Assembly (NCBI GenBank): GCA_036404255.1 | Contig: DASWOP010000251.1 | Location: 1-11,343, forward strand | DNA from: JARLFX01 sp036404255 | GTDB taxonomy: Bacteria > Acidobacteriota > Terriglobia > Terriglobales > Acidobacteriaceae | Reading direction: 5' to 3' | DNA: 11,343 bases | In this document: one piece after another, positions 7,164-11,343 of the stretch | How positions within the stretch are numbered: the first letter of the stretch is position 1 | Layout of the letters: every line of letters begins with the position of its first letter | The notes under the pieces: model-generated | Database searches by the model: none | Told to the model about the DNA's origin: nothing | The model's input: the letters and a program-made list of their open reading frames with translations, nothing else | Made by a program: the position numbers and the translations under genes

Positions 7164-8753
7164 ATGAGATACCTCTCCGTGTGCGCAGGTATTGAAGCAG
7201 TGTCGGTCGCGTGGCAGCCACTGGGCTGGCAGCCGGCGATGTTTGCGGAGATCGATCCTTTCTGCTGCTGGCTCTTGCGCTCGCGCTACGGCGCATCGCG
7301 GCCCATGTACATGCCCAGCCCGAACGATGCACCTACTCGAAAAGAGGCGAAACAGCGTGCCGCGGCCATGCGCAACATCGTGGCACTGCCCGCTGCTGGA
7401 ACTATGCCGAACTTTGGCGACTTCACCCGCATAGGAGCAGACGATGCTGGAGCAATCGACCTTCTGGCCGGAGGAACACCTTGCCAGTCTTTCTCCGTTG
7501 CCGGGAAACGAGCCGGACTGGATGACCCTCGTGGCAACCTCACCATCGAATTTGCTCGACTTGCTGATCGCCTCCGGCCCCTATGGCTGGTGTGGGAGAA
7601 CGTCCCCGGTGTCCTGTCGATCGACGGAGGACGGACGTTTGGAGCCTTCCTCGGGATGCTGGTCCAACTCGGGTATGGGATCGCCTACCGGGTTCTCGAC
7701 GCTCAGTATTTTGGAGTACCCCAGCGACGGCGCCGTGTCTTCGTTGTCGGATATCTTGGAGACTGGCGAGCTTCTGCGGCGGTACTACTTGAGCGCCACA
7801 GCCTGTCGGGGTATCCTCCGCCGCGCCGCGAAGCGCGGCAAGGAGCTGCCGGAGGCGTTGAAGTCGGCCCTGCTGGCGGTCGCCTCACAGACACCGCTCC
7901 CACCATCGACGCAGGATGCAAGGATGGTTTCGTCCGCAATCAACTAGGCGCGGGCGTCCTTGCCTCAACCGCGGACATATCCCATTGCCTGAACGCCGGC
8001 GGCATGGGAAGGCAGGACTTTGAAACCGAAACACTGATCGCGCACGCGCTCTCAGCAGGCGGCTTCGACGCAAGCGAAGACGGTACCGGGCGCGGCACAC
8101 CCATAGTGCCGGTCGCCATCTGCACGGCACACACGCAATCCAATGGCAGCGGTTTCTCCGATGGCATTGCCCACACATTGGAAAGCGGGACCACTCAGGC
8201 GGTCGCCTTCAATCTGCGTGGACGCGATGGCGGAGCCATGCCGGAGCCAGCGGACGCTGCCAGCTTGCGTGCCGCATCCGGCGGCAGCAGCAATAGCTAT
8301 GTCGCCTTCTCCGCGAAGGACTATGGCGCGGACGTGAGTGATGTTGCACCCACGTTGCGCGGTATGGGGCACGATGCGAGTCATGCCAACGGCGGCGGAC
8401 AGGTAGCCATTGCTTTCACGCTTCACGGCAGCGACGGTACGGTGAGCGCAGCCTCATCGACCGATATCGCCGGGAGTGTGCGTACCAGGGCGCCGGGCAG
8501 TATCGAGAACAGTTCCACCACCATCGCGCAGCATGGTATGGCTGTCAGGCGGTTCACTCCGCGCGAGTGCGAGCGGCTGCAGGGATTCCCCGACGATTAC
8601 ACCTTGGTCGAGTATCGCGGCAAGCTCGCAGCCGATGGTCCCCGGTACAAGGCGCTCGGTAACTCGATGGCGGTTCCGGTCATGCGCTGGATCGGACAGC
8701 GTATCGCAGCAGTCGATGCGATCCTCCATGCTGATCTCGGGAGGGTCCGGTGA
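7164..8753 (+). CDS. dcm: Phage-type DNA (cytosine-5-)-methyltransferase
   Basis: This enzyme transfers a methyl group from S-adenosylmethionine to C5 of cytosine in a specific DNA site. The 529-residue protein has all main C5-methylase motifs. The cofactor region 'SVCAGIEAVSVAW' is near residue 5 and the catalytic 'GGTPCQSFS' has Cys107. 'WENVPG' follows (144-149), then 'QRRRRVFVVG' (187-196). 'RRFTPRECERLQGFPDDYT' (462-480) and 'YKALGNSMAVPVMRWIG' (495-511) close the catalytic core. The long segment between motifs VIII and IX (about 200-460) is the target-recognition region, low in complexity and rich in Gly/Ala. The ATG has a near-perfect AGGAGG at 7151-7156, 7 bases away. No restriction endonuclease is adjacent, so it is probably a solitary methylase, perhaps protecting the element from host restriction. 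It resembles prophage methylases. A second reading frame overlaps it at 7444-7947. Confidence 0.95.
   Translation: MRYLSVCAGIEAVSVAWQPLGWQPAMFAEIDPFCCWLLRSRYGASRPMYMPSPNDAPTRKEAKQRAAAMRNIVALPAAGTMPNFGDFTRIGADDAGAIDLLAGGTPCQSFSVAGKRAGLDDPRGNLTIEFARLADRLRPLWLVWENVPGVLSIDGGRTFGAFLGMLVQLGYGIAYRVLDAQYFGVPQRRRRVFVVGYLGDWRASAAVLLERHSLSGYPPPRREARQGAAGGVEVGPAGGRLTDTAPTIDAGCKDGFVRNQLGAGVLASTADISHCLNAGGMGRQDFETETLIAHALSAGGFDASEDGTGRGTPIVPVAICTAHTQSNGSGFSDGIAHTLESGTTQAVAFNLRGRDGGAMPEPADAASLRAASGGSSNSYVAFSAKDYGADVSDVAPTLRGMGHDASHANGGGQVAIAFTLHGSDGTVSAASSTDIAGSVRTRAPGSIENSSTTIAQHGMAVRRFTPRECERLQGFPDDYTLVEYRGKLAADGPRYKALGNSMAVPVMRWIGQRIAAVDAILHADLGRVR
7433..7437 (+). promoter_or_regulatory. Internal ribosome binding site for the nested frame
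   Basis: AGGAG lies inside the methyltransferase coding sequence, 6 bases before the ATG at 7444. In the outer frame these bases encode part of the weakly constrained 'RIGADD' segment (89-94), so the methylase motifs do not force this sequence. The placement is ideal for starting the nested gene, and it is the main non-homology argument that the nested gene is expressed. Confidence 0.5.
7444..7947 (+). CDS. Candidate gene nested out of frame inside the methyltransferase
   Basis: A 167-residue frame lies wholly within the methyltransferase gene, on the same strand but in a different frame. Its ATG has AGGAG at 7433-7437, 6 bases upstream, a strong site that the outer gene does not need. The product has an aromatic N-terminal part with 'GPYGWCGRTSPVSC' (45-58) and a middle 'PSDGAVSSLSDILE' (93-106). 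The C-terminal domain (112-148) is 'RRYYLSATACRGILRRAAKR' followed by 'GKELPEALKSALLAVAS'; it reads as two amphipathic, basic helices. I recall phage hypothetical proteins with the same pattern (a YYLSPKACAGILRRAE-like helix then LPP-x-L-x-x-AL). Opposite that domain the methylase frame is a low-complexity linker, suggesting selection on this nested frame. Function is unknown; the basic helix could bind nucleic acid. It might still be a passenger frame. Confidence 0.6.
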   Translation: MLEQSTFWPEEHLASLSPLPGNEPDWMTLVATSPSNLLDLLIASGPYGWCGRTSPVSCRSTEDGRLEPSSGCWSNSGMGSPTGFSTLSILEYPSDGAVSSLSDILETGELLRRYYLSATACRGILRRAAKRGKELPEALKSALLAVASQTPLPPSTQDARMVSSAIN

Positions 8754-9322
8754 GGCGGCGAATGCACATTCAGATGACACAGCCTCGTACCTCCCAACCG
8801 TGGAGAGGCGGAAGTCTTCTTGTCCCCACCGCCGCGCAATTGGAGCTAAGCAGTTCGCCTTCCACTGCGTTGCCCACCGGCTGGTTCTTCGCAGGGCAAC
8901 GTTCAGATGGCGATGCCACGCGCCAGGAAGTACGGTCCACCCACTGTCTGCTTTTGTCACCGGAAGAGTGGCACGGGACTAAGTATGGTTCCAATGCTGT
9001 CCGGTTGCACCGGCATCCTTATATAGATGCTCCTCAGAGAAGTGTTTCCATAGAGCACCATCTCTCCTGTATTTTCCCTGCTCACCCTCGGTCACTCGCT
9101 TCGGTGCTTATCCCGCGCCCTGCGGCACGGCGCGTCTCTGCTTCGGCTTGCGCCGCCCTGCGGGTTTCGGCTTTCAGAAAATCTTTGTGCAAAGAACGCA
9201 AAACATTTTCCGAACCTTCCGAAAAAGACACCGCTTGGCGCTTGGGAGCGGGTCACCTCGCGTCGCTTCGCGCAGGAGTGTCCCGAGGGCAATCCGGGCA
9301 AATACAAACAAGGAGAAACATC
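8754..9322 (+). other. 569-bp spacer between methyltransferase and ssb, no confirmed gene
   Basis: No recognisable protein or RNA gene lies here. Sequence-level structure includes an inverted repeat CCGGT/ACCGG around a 3-base loop (9001-9013) just before an AT-rich CTTATATAGAT (9018-9028). Another inverted repeat is CGCGCC/GGCGCG with a 9-base loop (9114-9134). GCCCTGCGG occurs twice (9117-9125, 9155-9163). TTCGGCTT occurs twice (9142-9149, 9166-9173). TTCCGAA occurs in tandem with a 9-base period (9208-9214, 9217-9223). One + strand frame is open across the whole spacer from GTG 8750 and enters ssb in frame; its second half is Arg/Ser/Ala-rich and does not look like a protein. A minus-strand frame at 8770-8994 (74 codons) is also open. 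The ssb promoter is probably here, but no pair of -35/-10 boxes is convincing. Confidence 0.5.
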
Positions 9323-9730
9323 ATGGCACTCTACGAAAACAAAATCACTCTGAAGGGCTTCCTGGGCAAGGATGCCGAGAACTTCGCAACCAAACAGCAG
9401 AAGACTTTCACCGTCCTCTCGCTCGCCACCAAGTCCGGCTACAAGGACAAGCAGACAAGTGAGTGGGTAAACCACACCGAATGGCACCGCATCGTCGCCT
9501 TCGGCAAGCCCGCCGAGTACGCGAAGAGCCTCAAGAAGGGCGACTACGTCGAGATCGAAGGCGAACTGCGCAGCTCGGAGTTCGACGCCGAAGTCGGCGA
9601 GGACAAGAAGAGGACCACGGTCAAGCGCCGGGGTTGGGAGGTACGCGCCGGCATCGTCAAGAAGCTGGAGCCGCCAGCCTCGGGCCAGAACCCCGATGCC
9701 GAGCCCATCACGGAGGACGACGCGGCTTAG
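9323..9730 (+). CDS. ssb: Single-stranded DNA-binding protein (first of two)
   Basis: This OB-fold protein would coat single-stranded DNA, for example the incoming strand after conjugation. The 135-residue product starts 'MALYENKITLKGFLGKDAE', the usual SSB first strand. 'FTVLSLATKSGYKD' follows (29-42), then the signature 'NHTEWHRIVAFGK' (50-62) containing the conserved Trp54, and 'LKKGDYVEIEGELR' (70-83). The fold closes with 'GWEVRAGIVKKLE' (104-116). The tail is short and ends EDDAA, so the canonical C-terminal tip (D-D-D-x-P-F), which recruits partner proteins in standard SSBs, is absent. The ATG has AAGGAG at 9310-9315, 7 bases upstream. The frame is open further upstream to 8750, but this start matches the family N-terminus. 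The stop TAG sits in the loop of a long hairpin. It is followed by a paralogue after 31 bp. Confidence 0.94.
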   Translation: MALYENKITLKGFLGKDAENFATKQQKTFTVLSLATKSGYKDKQTSEWVNHTEWHRIVAFGKPAEYAKSLKKGDYVEIEGELRSSEFDAEVGEDKKRTTVKRRGWEVRAGIVKKLEPPASGQNPDAEPITEDDAA

Positions 9731-9754
9731 GCCGCGTTGTCCTCCCTTGGGAGG
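9712..9754 (+). promoter_or_regulatory. Hairpin enclosing the first ssb stop, possible control of the second ssb
   Basis: Bases 9712-9726 pair with 9731-9745 to form a 15-bp stem with a single G-U pair and the loop TTAG, which contains the stop codon of the first ssb gene. The 3' arm ends in CCTCC (9741-9745). The sequence CCTCCC (9741-9746) can alternatively pair with GGGAGG (9749-9754), which is the ribosome binding site of the second ssb gene. The two pairings exclude each other. No T-run follows, so this does not look like a terminator. The stem is seen directly; a regulatory switch is inference. Confidence 0.6.
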
Positions 9755-9761
9755 TGCCACC

Positions 9762-10154
9762 ATGACACTCTTCGAAAACACCGTCAAGTTACGCGGCTTC
9801 CTCGTGAAGGATGCGGAAGTGCCCACCGGGAAGCTTGAGATGGACTCATTCGCAGTCCTTCTGCTGGCGACGATCTCCGGCACCTGGGACGTCGCCACCA
9901 ATGAGTGGACTCCACGCACGACCTGCCATCGGATCGTCTGCCCTGGCCCTTACTTCTGCGGCTTCACCCGCGGCATGAGGCGGGGCGAGTATCTCGAAGT
10001 CGAAGGCGAGCTTTACGTCCACGACTATGAACGCCCAGTCGTGGTGGAAGGCGAGCACTTCACCGCGACGCGATACGTCTGCGAGGTCCGGGCGCTTCAG
10101 GTCCGCAGGCTGGAGCGGCCATCAACTGTTGTCGATACGGGTGAGGACGGCTGA
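9762..10154 (+). CDS. Diverged single-stranded DNA-binding-like protein (second of two)
   Basis: This 130-residue protein is clearly a paralogue of the preceding SSB. The start 'MTLFENTVKLRGFLVKDAE' aligns with 'MALYENKITLKGFLGKDAE', and 'NEWTPRTTCHRIVCPGP' aligns with 'SEWVNHTEWHRIVAFGK'. 'MRRGEYLEVEGELYV' aligns with 'LKKGDYVEIEGELRS', and both close with a 'CEVRALQVRRLE'-like strand. The OB fold should be preserved. The Trp of the TEWHR signature is replaced by Cys55, several other Cys residues appear (60, 66, 107), and the tail ends in DTGEDG. DNA binding may therefore be altered, or the protein may have taken a different role in the element. The ATG has GGGAGG at 9749-9754, 7 bases upstream, within a region able to fold back. 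The start further upstream at 9696 overlaps the first ssb and is not supported. An intrinsic terminator follows. Confidence 0.88.
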   Translation: MTLFENTVKLRGFLVKDAEVPTGKLEMDSFAVLLLATISGTWDVATNEWTPRTTCHRIVCPGPYFCGFTRGMRRGEYLEVEGELYVHDYERPVVVEGEHFTATRYVCEVRALQVRRLERPSTVVDTGEDG

Positions 10155-10168
10155 GGTCGACCGTCCTC
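10143..10168 (+). repeat. Inverted repeat enclosing the second ssb stop
   Basis: GAGGACGG (10143-10150) and CCGTCCTC (10161-10168) form a perfect 8-bp stem with a 10-base loop that contains the TGA stop of the second ssb-like gene. It resembles the hairpin at the end of the first ssb (shared GAGGACG core). It lies just before the terminator and may help termination or protect the 3' end of the mRNA. Confidence 0.6.
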
Positions 10169-10174
10169 TTTCTC

Positions 10175-10205
10175 GCGGAGAGGCTGACGCCTCTCCGCTT
10201 TTCTT
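10175..10205 (+). terminator. Intrinsic (Rho-independent) terminator after the ssb pair
   Basis: GCGGAGAGGC (10175-10184) pairs perfectly with GCCTCTCCGC (10189-10198), leaving the tetraloop TGAC. The stem of 10 bp is GC-rich and is followed directly by TTTTCTTCT. This is a textbook intrinsic terminator. It separates the ssb pair from the next gene cluster, whose promoter must lie in the short gap that follows or be reached by read-through. Confidence 0.85.
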
Positions 10206-10244
10206 CTGACAGAGCCGCACATCATCGCGGCGGAAAGGGTACAG

Positions 10245-10550
10245 ATGCTTGCTAACGCCGTCTTTGTCGCAACGTTGATTTTCCTCGCGCTCGGCTTCTG
10301 GCTCATGCATACGCTGCATTTTCTTGTGCCATGGCGTGGGCTGATCCTGCACAGCTACCTCCAGAGCATCTCGGCCTACTGCGCTCTGCTCTTCGCCAAC
10401 ATCCTCGGCATCACCATCTGGATCGAGCGCAAGTTCTTCCTGCGCGATACCGGACGTAAACTCAAGCACCTTGACCAGGAGATACACAGTGGACACTCAG
10501 AACTCTCAGAAGAGATCACCGCGCAGTTCGGCGAAGAGGAGGAGCGATAG
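10245..10550 (+). CDS. Small two-helix membrane protein of unknown function
   Basis: I do not recognise this 101-residue protein. It has two predicted transmembrane helices, at about residues 4-28 and 40-60. The short polar turn between them carries 'PWRG', and a charged tail (66-101) of alternating basic and acidic residues looks like a short coiled coil ending in EEEER. The tail, preceded by basic 'ERKFFLRDTGRK', is probably cytoplasmic. The ATG has AAAGGG at 10234-10239, 5 bases upstream. It starts 40 bp after the intrinsic terminator and is followed 2 bp later by another small gene, so it is probably the first gene of a new operon. Its place beside transfer genes suggests a role in conjugation or surface exclusion, but that is only context. 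Confidence 0.75.
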   Translation: MLANAVFVATLIFLALGFWLMHTLHFLVPWRGLILHSYLQSISAYCALLFANILGITIWIERKFFLRDTGRKLKHLDQEIHSGHSELSEEITAQFGEEEER

Positions 10551-10552
10551 TC

Positions 10553-10843
10553 ATGTTGAACGGAGACCAGTATATGGAGCGTACCCCGGACCTCGTCACC
10601 AGAATTCGTGCGATGCGCGAGGCCGCCGAGAAAGAAATGAACCGCTTTACTCGCGTGGCCGACTACGACGTGCGCCGTGTCATCGGCCAGAAACCGAAGG
10701 CATCACCGGTCCCCGTCGAAACTGCCCCACCTTCTCCTGCCAGTATGCGGCAAAAAAGATCCGCAAAATCTGCAACAGCTCAGACTTCGATTGAGTTCGC
10801 ACTTGCTCCTGTAGAGCACGGTGATGGCGAGGAAAACGCATGA
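10553..10843 (+). CDS. Small hypothetical protein, helical start and proline-rich tail
   Basis: I do not recognise this 96-residue protein. The first half is probably helical: 'DLVTRIRAMREAAEKEMNRF' spans about 13-32. The second half is rich in Pro, Ala and Ser and is likely disordered. There is no signal peptide or membrane helix. The ATG at 10553 has a very strong purine-rich site, GAGGAGGAG (10536-10544), inside the end of the upstream gene, and the gap to that gene is 2 bp. Its stop overlaps the ATG of the next gene (ATGA at 10840-10843), so the three genes are almost surely co-translated. A role as a small accessory factor for the downstream DNA-processing-like protein is possible but unproven. 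Confidence 0.72.
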   Translation: MLNGDQYMERTPDLVTRIRAMREAAEKEMNRFTRVADYDVRRVIGQKPKASPVPVETAPPSPASMRQKRSAKSATAQTSIEFALAPVEHGDGEENA

Positions 10844-11343
10844 GACTGGATATCCCTCAGGAACTGCCCCGCCACCGTGAGGGAGACAATAAGGCTCCCG
10901 GCTCCACAGATGCGCGGACGCCTGAACGCAAACTACCCGATAATCCCATCCTCCATCGCCTGAAGTCTCTTGAGGAGCACGACACAGGCCATCGCTGGAC
11001 ACGTTCCCAGGAGAAGCGCCCGCAGGCGGAACAATCGCAGGACGTGCCCCGGCAACGTCACCGGCCTGTATCCTCCGCAGACCCGCGCCGTCCGGCACGA
11101 ACGGCCAGCAACATCGTCGGACTGGAGCTGCGCCCTGAAGAAAAGCAATTGTTGCGCGAAACGGGACGTTTCCGTATTGTCCGCACAGCGGACCTCCGCG
11201 AAACGCTTTATAACGGCAAAGCCCGCCCCCTGGAAAACGATCTCCGGTATCTCCGCGACAAAGGGTTGGTCGAAACCCAGCACGTCAATCTGCGCCGCGA
11301 CGGACGGCGGCGCACAATCGAGCGCGTCGAAGTCGTCACGCTC
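10840..11343 (+). CDS. Protein with winged-helix-like domain, 3' end outside window
   Basis: The frame is open from ATG 10840 to the last base, giving 168 residues of an unfinished protein. It overlaps the upstream stop by ATGA and has GAGGA at 10829-10833, 6 bases before the ATG. The first 95 residues are highly charged, rich in Arg, Pro, Gln and Glu, and probably disordered. A compact domain begins at about 100 with 'LRPEEKQLLRETGRFRIV', then 'ADLRETLYNGKARPLENDL' and 'LRDKGLVETQHV'. This order of helices and a strand is that of a winged helix, similar to replication-relaxation or conjugation DNA-binding proteins. It may be the N-terminal part of a relaxase or a mobilisation regulator. The fold is a guess from pattern only, and the full length is unknown. 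Confidence 0.72.
   Translation, partial: MRLDIPQELPRHREGDNKAPGSTDARTPERKLPDNPILHRLKSLEEHDTGHRWTRSQEKRPQAEQSQDVPRQRHRPVSSADPRRPARTASNIVGLELRPEEKQLLRETGRFRIVRTADLRETLYNGKARPLENDLRYLRDKGLVETQHVNLRRDGRRRTIERVEVVTL

Noticed and set aside
6400..7167. A 255-codon + strand frame covering the toxin-antitoxin region and ending on the methyltransferase start
   Set aside because: It is antisense to two genes with clear family motifs and ribosome binding or promoter signals; its own product shows no recognisable domain.
8476..8982. A 168-codon + strand frame over the end of the methyltransferase
   Set aside because: It overlaps conserved methylase motifs IX and X, has no ribosome binding site and a Ser/Arg-rich composition; unlike the frame at 7444-7947, it shows no domain-like segment.
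8770..8994. A 74-codon minus-strand frame in the spacer after the methyltransferase
   Set aside because: No ribosome binding site or recognisable motif was seen; it is mentioned only in the description of the spacer.
9092..9919. A 275-codon minus-strand frame
   Set aside because: It is antisense to the first ssb and part of the second, both well supported; the length follows from codon bias.
1..11343. CRISPR arrays, tRNA, rRNA, insertion sequences
   Set aside because: No regular repeat-spacer pattern, no tRNA-like cloverleaf and no transposase or terminal inverted repeats were seen.

Overview
The window is a stretch of a conjugative element (plasmid or integrative conjugative element) from a Gram-negative bacterium of moderately high GC. 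The secretion genes encode periplasm-spanning parts (a VirB9 with a signal peptide, a VirB10 with one N-terminal membrane anchor), so the host has an outer membrane. From memory, the style of the secretion and single-strand-binding proteins fits Acidobacteriota (Terriglobia) mobile elements. That is an impression of family resemblance and was not tested.

Region 1 (1-6394, + strand) is a tightly packed type IV secretion operon: VirB4/TrbE (5' end outside the window), VirB9/TrbG, VirB10/TrbI, a TrbJ/VirB5-like protein, VirB6/TrbL and VirB8/TrbF. Gaps are 0-50 bp and most starts have clear ribosome binding sites. VirB11, VirD4 and the pilin are not in the window and may lie to the left.

Region 2 (6409-7104, - strand) is a HigB/HigA-type toxin-antitoxin pair, toxin first. 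It converges on the secretion operon with only 14 bp between stop codons. A good sigma-70-like promoter places the toxin mRNA start almost exactly on its ATG.

Region 3 (7164-8753, + strand) is a phage-type C5-cytosine DNA methyltransferase with a strong ribosome binding site and a glycine-rich, repetitive target-recognition region. Fully inside it, in another frame of the same strand, lies a 167-codon reading frame (7444-7947) with its own AGGAG site and a C-terminal helix-rich domain resembling proteins I recall from phages. This out-of-frame gene is the most interesting item in the window.

Region 4 (8754-9322) is a 569-bp spacer with no gene I can confirm. It holds short inverted and direct repeats. 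One frame stays open from a GTGA-coupled start at the methyltransferase stop right into the next gene.

Region 5 (9323-10205) carries two tandem, diverged single-stranded DNA-binding (OB-fold) proteins. A 15-bp hairpin encloses the first stop codon and may control the second gene. A classical intrinsic terminator follows.

Region 6 (10245-11343) is a new tight cluster: a small two-helix membrane protein, a small proline-rich soluble protein, and the start of a larger protein with a winged-helix-like domain that runs off the right edge. Together the genes look like the transfer apparatus plus maintenance cargo of one element: toxin-antitoxin for retention, methyltransferase for protection from restriction, and single-strand-binding proteins for DNA handling during transfer.
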